Assembly (NCBI GenBank): GCA_003993805.1
Contig: RSEF01000020.1
Location: 2,050,417 to 2,114,416 of the forward strand
Reading direction: 5' to 3'
Origin: Himantopus leucocephalus
Lineage: Eukaryota > Chordata > Aves > Charadriiformes > Recurvirostridae
DNA: 64,000 nt
This document shows positions 13,401 through 25,400 of this stretch, piece by piece; the stretch's first letter is position 1, and every line of letters begins with the position of its first letter. The notes beneath the pieces are model-generated. The model was given only the letters and a program-made list of their open reading frames with translations. It was not told the origin of the DNA and made no database searches. The position numbers and the translations under genes are program-made.

Positions 13401-16400
13401 TCAACAATTTATTCTAATCCCTTGCCGAGTTCCCAAACTTCCAGCCCTTCGGTCTGTTTTGACGTGCTCGCTGCTTACAGGAGGCAAAGCTGCAGATGGG
13501 ACCAGGTTGGAAAAAACAACTGTTTGCGAAACTCCCTGTAAATCCCTGGGGAGGTAGGACGGGCGGGCAAGCACTGCGGGGCAGGATTCTGTTGGCTCTC
13601 CTTGGGGTGAGGTGGAGGCACCTGAGCCTCAGTATCTGCTCCTGGGACCCCAGCTGTAATGAGCACTGATGACTTACTGTAAATGACAGGGCTGGGAAGG
13701 ATCCTTGGATCGTCTGGTGTAATTTTCTGCCTGATGCAGACCAGAAAACGTTGCTCAGTAATTCTTGCTGAGGGCTGTAAACTTTGAGCTAAAGCACATT
13801 TAATTCCTCGGGCTGAGTGTACGGCACGACTCAGTCTGCCGCAGCACGGGCTTCGTGCAGCCTGACCCCGTGTCCTCCCGGGCTGCCTGGAATGCAAATG
13901 GAGGTGTCCCTGCTCCACTGAGCCCTAATTCTATCGGTGTTTGATGGCCCTGGAAATGAAGCTCTCTGAGCGAAGGAGAGAAATGCCGGGGAAGTCGTTG
14001 TGGTGTAAATCACATCTGAGTGATCCCGTAAGGAAAACTCCTGCGGGTGCCTTGGCTGGGTGAGTGGTTCTCGGGTGCTGGGGGCTGCGGAGCATCCCCA
14101 CGAGCTCGGGGGAAGGTCGAGGAGAAGGCACATGTGTTCAGAGCTCCATTGCTGGGTGCCCTCCAGCACTGCCTGCGAGGGCTGCTCTGCCCATAGCCCC
14201 TTTTCTAGCTCTTGCCCTGTTTGCTCGCAGCAATTAACCGTCGGCAGCAGGTTCTTGGGTAGAAGATGGATCATCTTAACCACCGGACCACAGGGACATG
14301 CCCATCTGATGCTCAGTAACGCTTCTGTCTCCCATTCGCAGTGCCCAACGGAATAAACCATTCCCCCCCAACACTGAATGGGGCACCATCCCCACCCCAG
14401 CGGTTTAGCAACGGTCCTTCCTCCTCCTCCTCCTCCTCACTGACGAACCAGCAGCTCCCGGCCACGTGCGGCGCCCGGCAGCTCAGCAAGCTGAAGCGCT
14501 TCCTCACTACCCTCCAGCAGTTCGGCAATGACATTTCTCCAGAGATCGGGGAGAAGGTCCGGACCCTCGTCCTGGCGTTAGTGGTAAGCGCCACACAGCG
14601 GCCCGGGCCGCTTTGCTTTTGCCAAACCACTTTGGTGATGGGATGCTGGCAGCCAGCCCGTGCCCACGTTACACAATATTATCTGTTTACGTCTTTATAA
14701 GCAGAGCTGTTGACTGAGCAATACTCTCATGTTTAATGCTTTCTGCTAAAGTTGCTGACTTTTTTTTTTTCCCCCTGTCTTCAAAAAGCTGTTTGTCCAC
14801 TGGCTTTGGCATGAGTTTGGGTGCAGCTAAACTTAAGAAAACCTGGAAGGATTTGGATTAAGCTTTTCTATAAAGGCCGCAGGTCTGGTGTCACGGGCTC
14901 GCTGGAAGCCATGAGCTGTGCTGGGTTTCTCCATTTTTCCCTCACGAATGAAACTTTTCACACAATTCAGAGGAGCCTGTAGTTTTGTACTAGAGAGGTG
15001 TTTTCTTGCTTGTGCAGATTTGTGATTGCCTGGCCCTGATGGCAAATCCATTTATAAAGAAATACCAGTTCCAGCCACTGCTTTGTTAGCGCTGCCCTGA
15101 CTTCAGTGTGTTCAAACTCAATGTGTAATGGAAAAAGCAGAGGTGCCCATCGGGAAATGAGTCCTGGCACTGGCAGGGACTCGCTCCGGAAAGCTGTTAG
15201 TGCTTCTCTGCTCTCAGGTTGCTTCTGAGCAATCTGAGCTGGTGGAAGATGTCCCTGCTCATTGCAGGGGGTTGGACTAGATGAGCTTTAAAGGTCTCTT
15301 CCAACGCAAACTATTCTATGGTTCTGAGTGTGCAGAGAATATCATGGTGCTGNTGCAGGGGGTTGGACTAGATGGGCTTTAAAGGTCTCTTCCAATGCAA
15401 ACTATTCTATGGTTCTAAGTGTGCAGAGAATATCATTGTGCTTCAAAGATCTCATTTATGATATGAGTGCTGAACATATTTAAAGGGCTTTTTTTCCTCT
15501 CTATGGGCCGCTTCTACGTGTCTTAAACAAGCCCACTAGCACAGCGAGGTTGACTATTGCCAAGGTCTGCAGAGGACGGGAAGGCTGCTCTTGGAAAATA
15601 GGAGGTCTGGGCTCCTGGTGTGCTGCTGCTTTGGTAATGCAGGCAAATATGCGATCAGCAAAGGCGTTGATTCTTTCTTTGTGACAGTCTGAAGGTGCAG
15701 CTACAGGAAAAGGCTTGGTAAATAACTTGTATGCATCTTCTGCCCTTCTTCTGTACTCCCACCCTTGGATTTTGGGGTTGGTGGTGGTGCGTGTATGCCC
15801 TCAGGCCCTTTTGCAGCTATCGAGAGCTGAAAACATCCTTCAAAAAACAAATGAACAGGCCTTACTGAGGAATTGTGACTAACATTTGCAGATATACAAA
15901 CTGACTGATAGAAATGCTGTGCAAGCCCATACCCTGGACCGAGACCATGGAGCACAGCACCATGCCGCCTGCCCGGCTGTGCTCCGGTGCAGCACCCAGC
16001 GCTGCTCCTGAGCTGACCTCTGATTTTTGGCAGGTTTCTTTCGGGGCTCAGCGTGCAGCAAAGGTAGCTAGACTGCAGCCTGGAGTATTTCTGCTTCCAG
16101 GGTTGGTGTGGGCAGAGCAAACAGGGGTCTGTCTGCGGCCTCAGGAGCTTGAGCACTGGATGCAAAATGCTGCTGCTGCTGAAGAAGGAAGGCGTATATA
16201 TTCCCATGGGTGTAGGGCAGTGTCTTAGCTTACCCTTTTGGAAAGAAAAGGATAAGCTCTACAGATTTCTCTGGCTGTTGTTCTCACCACTGATTGCGGT
16301 AATTGCTGCAGGGCTGAACTTTGTACGTGCAAGTTATCAAATGCTGCTTGTTGTGGGGAGCACCTGGCCTAAACGGCCATGGGGGATGCAAGGTTGAGCC

Positions 16401-19400
16401 AGGGGAGGACCGTGCTAGTGGGGCGAGCAGTGGGGTGGTGGTGACTTGGTGGATGGGTTAGATGAGATGAGCTGAAAGGGAGGAAGGAGGAGAGGAAGAC
16501 GTGCAGCTCTGAGCAGCTGGAATTGCTGTCTGGCTCCCTGCAGCCTGCCCCAGGCTACCTGGCCAGGGTGCAGGAGATGCTGGCTTGGTCCTGCTGCCTC
16601 CTGGAGCCGGTCCCTGCCTCCCAGCCCCAGAGCTGGGAGGATGCTAGGCTGGGCAGCACCCGGCTGTGCGCAGCCTTCACCCCTCGCCTTCTGCAGCATT
16701 TCTACTCCATTGGCTTGAGTCTTTTTGGCTGCGTTAGGCAGGATCCGATGCAAACATTGTCAGTCCTGTAGTGGCAGATGCAGTCTCCCTTCCAGTTCTG
16801 TTCATTTGGAGCTGTTTCCCACATGTCTAAAAATAAGAACAAATTGTCATTTCATTTCTTAATTTCTTTTCCCAGAACTCAACGGTGACAATCGAGGAAT
16901 TTCACTGCAAGCTGCAAGAGGCGACGAACTTTCCCCTCCGGCCATTTGTGATCCCCTTTCTGAAGGTGACAGGGAGCTGGTGGGGTTTGCTGACACTCTG
17001 TGTGCCGGTCTGTGCCGCTTGGCAGCATGTCATTGCTGGGAAAGCTCTTGTTTCAAGCACCACAGCAATTTTGTTGAAGTCCAAGACAGACTGCACAGAC
17101 CGTAGCAGTGGCCATGTGGGACTGGCTTGCGGAAAGCTAACGTTATAACGAGTGCCACATATGTCTGCTTGTATGTTAGGGATAAAGGAGACAAACCAAG
17201 CTCCATTCGGCAGCTTCTGATCCTATAATCTAATTTGCAAATGTTCAGATCTAGAATATTTGAAGAGTTGGCGTACGGACCATGTCTGGGGGGGTTAGAT
17301 GCTGGAAGCACAGAGTGCTTCCCGCAACGCTTGGTTTTTGGGTGCACCCATGTCAGGTCATCCTCAGCTCTTGAGAAAATACAGGTAAATCTGACAGTGC
17401 GGGCACCGGGAGCTGAAGGATCCTGAGCGAGGACCGCAGGCTCTAGGTGTTACTGCTCTGAGCGATTATATGTAGAGCAAACCTTCTGCAAACAGCTGGA
17501 AATGCCTGTCCGCAGCCTGCGTAAACCAGACCCATGCTTGTTTTCCAGGCCAACCTCCCGCTGCTGCAGAGAGAGCTGCTGCACTGCGCCCGCGCTGCCA
17601 AGCAAACGCCCTCCCAGTACCTGGCGCAGCACGAGCACATCCTGCTGAACACAAACACCACGTCCCCCGCTGACTCTTCCGAGCTGCTCATCGAGGTGAA
17701 TGGGAATGGGAAGAGACACAGTCCAGACAGGTAAAACCAGCTTACGTCGCTCTGCTAAGTTCTTGAAATCGTGACTTTTGTTTCAGCTTTGCTGCTGTCA
17801 AAGGTTGAAGCAGTATCCAGGGCTAAACCGTAGGATCTTAGCACTCCCAACGACTATTCTGGCTGTTAATAAGACACTGATGATTGCTCCTCCTGCGCTG
17901 TGAGTTCAGGTTGGGATCCTCTTTCAGGCAGGTTCTGTCCCAGAGGGACTTCTTAGGTGGCATGGAAAAGCCTGAACTGGAGAGGTGAGCAGTTCCCCAC
18001 CTCCCCGGGCGGCGAGCGGAGGCACTGTCAGGGCTGGGAAGGATGCGGTTCGTTTTCACCACTACTTATTCCCAGCTAAAAGTTGTTACGTAATTATGTG
18101 GAGCATGCCTCCAATTTATAAAAACTGTGAAATTTTAATTTGGTCATGCTCAGAAAGATGAATCACAACACTCGGGCATCTTGAACTTTTTCTTTGACAG
18201 GGTCATTTCGTGGATTTGTTCAGAAGTTGAGCATGTTTGGTTTAGCTTCCTGCTTTTACCCCCTGGTAAAATCATCGTTGCCCAAACTCTGCTGCTTCGA
18301 AATCTGCATCTTTGCCTTTCCAAGTATGTCTATGCGGTGCTAATGAATACCTCTGTCTGCCGGTGTGTTTGCAGAAGGGAAGACAACAGCTTTGAGAGGG
18401 AGCCGCTGCCGACGGAGCCTCCAGCCAAGAGGGTGTGCACCATCAGCCCCGCGCCCCGGCACAGCCCTGCCCTGACAATCCCCCTGATGAACCCCGGAGG
18501 GCAGTTCCACCCCACCCCGCCGCCCCTCCAGCACTACACCTTGGAAGATATTGCGACCTCCCACCTCTACAGGGACCCCAGCAAGATGTTGGAGCACAGA
18601 GAGATTCGGGACAGGCACGGCAGTCTTGGTGAGAAAGCATGGAGGACTTTTATTTGTAGGAGCTGTGAGGTCCAGCAGTTGAGCTTCGGAATTGGTCCCT
18701 GTTTGGCCACTGGCACCCAAATCTGCATAATGCTGGGCATGTCCTCAGCAGAGTTGTTGCAAGGAATTCAGCAAACACAACTGACCATGGGAGGGTAAAA
18801 ACGGGAAGATTGAGAGTTTGTATTTCCCTGTATACATGTAAAGGTTGGAGCCACTGAGGGTGAGGAGGAAGGACCCGGTGTGTGAGTTGAGTATAGCCAA
18901 CCCAGCAGGTGAGAGTGGAGAGCAGGGAAATAGAAATGAACCTTTCCAAGATCACTAAAGCAAGAGAGCAGAGCCTGGCCCCTCGCCCCGTTTCTTCCCC
19001 AGGGGCGTGTGGGAGGTGCACACTGTGTTTCCACCAGGGCAGCCTGAATCACAAGCTCTGAGCTCCTGTGGGTGTATAGTAAGGGAGCCAGCTCCCCAGG
19101 CAGGTCAGATCCAGACCCGGGAGCTGATTGTAGCACTTCTGAGACAGTGACAAAGACAAGGATAAAAGCACCGGTGTGGAATTGTCCCTGTAAGGCCACC
19201 TCCTTGAGATGTGTTTCAAAATCCCAGCTATATGTAGCTGGAAATACAGCTTTTTATTATTGCTTTGGGGCCACCTCTCCAGCACTGAAAACAGTTGGTC
19301 CCTCTAATCACTCTTCTGGCTGTGGTTTTTTGCAGGTTTGAATGGAGGATACCAGGATGAGCTGGTGGACCACCGTTTAACGGAGAGAGAGTGGGCTGAC

Positions 19401-22400
19401 GAGTGGAAGCATCTTGATCATGTAAGGAACGGCAGGAGGTGTGGGAAGCTCTGTGGGACGCAGCAAGCCAGTGCTCCACCTGCTCCAATTAGTTATTTGC
19501 TTGTTGTTGATGCCATATCCAGACTTTCCTAGTGGCTTGTAGAGGAACAAGCCACCACAAGAAGGTGGATGGTGGGGAGGGCAGATAGGAGCAGTAGCGC
19601 TTTCCTGGCAGGTTTTCTCTGCCCGTGGTCAGTGGAAGCCAAAATAGCTCTGGACGAAGTGTCTGGAGCTGGGGAGCTTCTCCTGCAGAGCACGGCCACG
19701 TGCTGCCCTGGCTGGCTGAGCAACCAAACCCAATCTTGTCTCCGCATGGGTCTTTTCTGCAGCAGCCCAGGCCAGCACCGAACTGACAAGTGTGCAGATA
19801 CGCTATGTGCAGCAAGGATGTGGAGTTTACAGAATAAGTAAACACATAATTATTTATTAAAGACTTTTTTTCCTGGGCTTCCAGCCTTTCTTGGGCCTCA
19901 ACTAGGTACCAAGAGCAAGATTTGGTACTCCTGGCAGACTTTCTGCTGTCTGGTTTTTTTTCCCCTCTGAGCAAGGCTGTTCATCCAAGCACTTCACTGG
20001 AGTGTTTTCCCCAAAGACATGGGACTGAAATTCAACTCTGATCACAAATGCAGTGAGATCCCATGCTTGCTTATGCTGTAAAGCTGATGGTTACGGGCGT
20101 GAGGAGTAGAGGCCTCATAGCTGAATATTCGTGAGTTGAGATGTGGCTGCGGAGAGCTGGCACCAGGATCACAGCCAGCCCTTGTGTGGACACCCTATTC
20201 CCAAAGGGAAGTGGCGTTTTTTCACCTCCACCTTTAGAAGCATGGCCCGTGTGATCACCTCCTTCTTGGGTGGTGCTGCTCGGCATCGCCCATGTGGGCA
20301 TGGGCCCCATCTTACCCGCCTGTCTGAATACTGCATCATCTGAAATACTGTGCTCAGAGCCTGTCCCTGTGAAATGACCTTGTGTTTCATCTTCCTGGGA
20401 TGGTCTCTGTGGTACCTCCGATGAGAAATTTGGGAGATGACCTCATGAGTGGGCAGCAAGACTGAAAACGCGTTCCTCCCTGCAGGCACTGAACTGCATC
20501 ATGGAGATGGTGGAGAAGACCCGGCGTTCGATGGCTGTGCTGCGGCGCTGTCAGGAGGCCGATCGGGAAGAGCTCAACTACTGGAAGAGGCGATGCAGCG
20601 AGACAGCCGAGCCGCGGAAGGCGGGCGGCGAGCTCATCTCCAGGCAGCACAGCCCCAGCAGCTCCGACTCCATCGGCAGTGGTAAGCGAGGGGTGGGCGT
20701 GCTGTGCCAGGACCTTGTAAAGTAGGTGTCTAATTAGGGCAAAGCTATATTAGGCATGAAGTGATGATAATATATTCAAATTATAATATAAATGAAATAC
20801 TTAAGCAGCGCATTGCTGTTCTCAAAGCTTTGAAGAGAGACAAGTCATCGGACAGGAGCTGGCTGAGCTCCTGGAAGCAGCGTTTGCTGAGGTCTGAAGG
20901 CACCTTTGGGCAGCAGCAGCACCTTCTGCTGGTGCCAGAAGAGCATCTTCCTTGTCACTGAGCCGTCCTTGCTGCCCAAACGCAGCCAAGTTCATTCAAA
21001 GCTGAGAAACCGGGGAGGGTGTGTGTGTGTGAAAAGGCAGGAGAAGATGGTTGGTTCCACCCCTCTTCCTTTTCCAGGCTGTCTTGCCTAAAGGATTTTA
21101 AATGCCAAGGTCTACTAATTCTAAAAATACTGAAGACAGCTGTAAGTGTAAGAGTGACTACCTGAGTTATTAATTCTATTTTTGTATCATGAGTCAACTC
21201 AATTTTATTAAAGCTGACTATTTTTCCCCCCAGTATGCAGAGGTTTTGACCCTTTACAAAAAACATTTCGGAAATGCTGATTTTATGCATTTGAATGTAA
21301 TTCTAATTTCCATCCAAATAAATTTGCTGCAAATCAAATGTTGGGGGGAAAAAAAACCCCCAATCATTCAGTAATGAAGATGGATGTTTTCTAACAATAA
21401 TAATAAATGTCAAACTAAAACTTCCAATTTTACGTACATTCAACTTTTTTGCATACAAAATAAAGAGTTAACCCTCCTGCATGTCAAAAAGAACCATCCG
21501 AATTAGAGCCCAGCCCAGATTTAGCTGCAATTGAACAAGTTTTGATAGTTCCCAGACAGCGAGAATGAGAATTTCCTGCGAAAACAATAACAAGTACACA
21601 GGCAGAAGGAACTAAAATAGAATATATTAATCTGAGTTTCTTGGAAACCAAGCGCCCGTGGTCCCAGCCGTTAGGGAGAGCAGCGTGCGGTGAGCCCGCT
21701 GGGTGTGCGTGACGACCTGAGGAGCACAGCCAGCTGTTAGCTCTTCTATATTTAAGTATATCATAACTAATATACAAACAAACCCATACTAAAGGTGATA
21801 TAATTTAATTATTTGTTTTTATAAATCGGGATGTTGTTGATGCTTTCTCCCCTCGTGGAACCCAGGGCTAATTTTCAAGCTCGGTTGCTGTTGCGAGAAG
21901 GTGTGGTTAACCATCAAGAAGCATCCCCAGGTGTGCCGCGGGCTTAAATAACCTCGCCGCCTTCCTGGGGTGCTTCTGTTCTCCCACCGGCCTTTGACAT
22001 CGAATCAATTTTTGTTTTGACCCTTCAGAAAGTTACTGTGAAGCCTTAAAATAAGGGAGGCAGAGAGAACGCAAGGACGAGGCTTCTGAAAAGCTTCCCT
22101 GTATGACTGCAGTCTGTGTTTAGGTCCTTGCGTGACCGTCCCCATCTGTCACATAGGCTCTTCGCGGGCTTATGGTTGCTGGGGAGTGTGTACACCTCTC
22201 ACCGTAAGAGGTCTTGCAGGACAGTTTGTCCATCAATTCAAGCCTTTGAATTGCCCCTGGGAGTGGGAAGTGCTGCCTTTAATGTAAACTTCTGGACATA
22301 TAGATTGATGCTCAAAGTCGCTGGGCAGCGCAGATGTTCCATGGCGTGTATTTATTAAGCATTGCCTGTTGTTATAGAGTACCAGGAGATGGAAATGGGT

Positions 22401-25400
22401 TACACAGTGTCATAAATTATGCAAGGCCCTAATTAAATGTTGTAATTTATCATCTGAGTGTTTGATGAATGGCTTTAACTGTAGGAATCCTCTGCTTTGA
22501 GTTTTAGCTGGTTAGTTCTACCCTGCCCCACGGTACCTGCTGAGGTACCGCCGGCCACTGAAGCGGCAGTCGGGTGGGATGAGGCTTTGCCAACCTTTCC
22601 TTCTGTCCCTTATTCCAACAGATTCGTTGCGGGAGTTCAGCAGCAGGTCAGGAACAGGCTACGTCACTGAAGAGATATGGAAAAAAGCTGGTAAGTGTTT
22701 GCTCATAACCTCAGCAAGAGATTCTGCCGGATCGGTTGAGGTAAACACAGACGCTGCAGATTTGCTCTGGAAACCGGAGAAGCCCAGCTGCAGGAAAGCC
22801 CCAGGATGCGCACATCTGGCTACTGATGCCCCCGGCCTGGGTTTTCTGCAGGGCTCTGCTCCTTCTGTCCAGTGCCAGCGAGGGGCTGAGCCTGGCCCCA
22901 CCGCTCCCAGGAGCAGGCGTGATGCTGGTCCTGACCGTGTCCCTCTGTCCCCCCCTGCCCGTGGCTGTCTGTGCCACTGTGTCCTCACCTCTCTGTCATC
23001 TCTCAGAGGCTCGCCCCGCTCCTCGGGCAGGTGGGTGAAGCTGCTCTTTTCTTCCAGAAGAAGCCGTGAACGAGGTGAAGCGCCAGGCCATGTCGGAGGT
23101 GCAGAAAGCGGTGGCGGAGGCTGAGCAGAAGGCGTTTGAGATGATTGCCTCCGAGAGGGCTCGGATGGAGCAGACCATCGCGGATGCCAAGCGCCAGGCC
23201 ACCGAGGATGCTTTCCTAGTGATAAATGAACAGGAGGAGTCTACAGAGGTAAGGTGCCAGGGGATATCCTAGGAAGGGACTTCCAAAGACTCACAAGTCT
23301 CCAGGTCCTGCCCGGTGGTGACTCAGAGCCTGCAGGTCCCCTGTCCCTTTTCCCTTTTAAAAGTCTCTCTCCGATCAACAACTAAAAGAATGCATTGATA
23401 CCCTAAAACAACCCTTTTGCTTTTACTGGCAGGGGAGTCGGNCCCGGTGGTGACTCAGAGCCTGCAGGTCCCCTGTCCCTTTTCCCTTTTAAAAGTCTCT
23501 CTCTGATCAACAACTAAAAGAATGCATTGATGCCCTAAAACAACCCTTTTGCTTTTACTGGCAGGAGAGTCAGCCTAATTAAACTACTAAGCCTCGTAAC
23601 ACCTAATAAGACGTTTGCACATTGGAAAAGGAGGGATGACTCTTAGTTCGTCATAGCCAGCAACACCTGCTGAATGGGTGTCTCTTAGAGAATTTCTTTC
23701 TACTCCTACAGTTGTTGATTACCTTCAGTGTTGCTTAGCTGGAAGCTCACTTCGTTAAGCTTTGGAGATCGNTTAGCTGGAAGCTCATTTCGTTAAGCTT
23801 TGGAGATTGCAGCCGAACTGGGCAAGGAGAATTGCATGGCTAATTCCTGTGCAGGCAGCCGGTCCGTTCCCTCCTCCTGCGGGGTTTCGGCTCGCCCTGC
23901 TGCCCAGGGCTCGNATGGCCGCTGGGACTGTGCGGGCAGCTGGTCCGTTCCCTCCTCCTGCGGGGTTTCGGCTCACCCTGCTGCCCAGGGCTCAGGAAAG
24001 TCTAGTGCCGGCATCTCTGCGCATGGCAGGAACCGTGTAAATATTAGGTGGCATTACAGAGAAATGTGTCTATACTATTTCCTGATTAAATCACTGAAGG
24101 ACAAATGCACCAGTCAGTAAACACATGATGGGAGTGGGTGGAACTGCTCAGGAAGCCATGGAAGAAATGAGACAAGCAATGATTTCTCCATAGGGGAATA
24201 CCAGAGGAGTGTCCTCCTCCTCCGGCCGTCCTGGGGAGCAGTGCGGGACCTCGGGAGCAGCCGAGCATCCCTCGGCCAACGCGAGCCCCATCTCCTCAGC
24301 ACCCAGAGCCCTTCTCTAAAGGACATGTTGACAAGCTGTCACATATTCTGGCACACCGTGTAACCTTTGAAATACAGTTTAAAAACACCACTTGAAGTAT
24401 AAACAGCTGTAAAGCAGTGACCCAGTTTTCCAAGAGTTACCGCAGGCTTCGGTTGGGGGTTTTTTTTTGGTCACGAGTCCTGCTTCTCTCGGGAGACCGA
24501 GGAGCCTCGGGGACGCGCTGGCTCTGGAGCAGCTCGCTCCTGACTAGCTCGCTTTGGCGCTTCACTGCCAGCCCAGTCAATCATCACTGGGAGCTGGTGG
24601 CTCCGGTGCAGGCCCTGGGAGCGGGGAATCTCGCTGCCCTTCCCTGCAACGGGGTTGTCTGATACAGGCCAGCATCTCCCACCACCCCGCTTTCCTACTT
24701 GGACAGCTTCTTTCCTGTAGTCGCAGAAACGGTGGCCAGCGAAAGGTGCCGTGTTGGGCAGGATTAGAGGCAGGCGGGCTCCGGCGGAGGCTGCTTTTCC
24801 GCAGCTGAACTTGCCCTCCCCAGTATGCGATTGCTAACGTGCGAGTCCAGCTGCGGGGAAAGCTAATCCGCCCGCTCCCCTCCTCGGAGCAGCTGCAGCC
24901 GCGGCTCCCGGCGCTGGCCCCGTGCCCCCGCGCTCAGAAGGAAGCGGTGGCACGCCGTAAGCCCACCAGCTGACGCCTCTCCCGGAGGCCAGCTCCGCTT
25001 CCAGATTGAAGCCTGGGCTCTGGCAGTGCTTCCACCTGGCTGGGAAGCTTTCAAATGAGCTTTTTCTTTTCTAAATTAGCCTGCTCCGACCTCTTGTGCA
25101 GCTAGGCAGGGTGCAAAGCAAATGGTGCCTGTGCAGCGCGCTGTAATCCCTGCGGAGAGCACTTGGCTGGGAGCGATACCAAAATAGAGCTGCTTAAAAC
25201 AGGAAATAAAAGACCAAATAGCAGCATCTGCAGCATGTTTTTTAGTCTTTGCCTGCTGTTTCCTCTATGCACTTGGGTGGATCTAGGGGAGAGGATGTGA
25301 CCGGTGCAGTCTGGCAGGCGGTTTTGGGCAGAGCAGGGGTTAGTACCCTCGGCAAAGAGCAGGCATTAATGGATTGCTCACTTTAATATTAGTAAATCTG

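Larger units (their letters stand above)
14584..16875 (+). other. CBFA2T2 intron with a CR1 tail
   Basis: Intronic sequence containing a short CR1 3' end near 15.23-15.32 kb and its near-copy after a single N. The remainder shows no recognisable feature. Confidence 0.7.
16966..22621 (+). other. CBFA2T2 introns between NHR1 and NHR3 exons
   Basis: Apart from the exons listed separately, this span holds introns of 0.6-1.9 kb. The 20682-22621 intron is AT-rich (for example 20757-21430, with AATAATAATAAA) and lacks obvious repeats. No additional coding exon or structured RNA was recognised. Confidence 0.65.
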
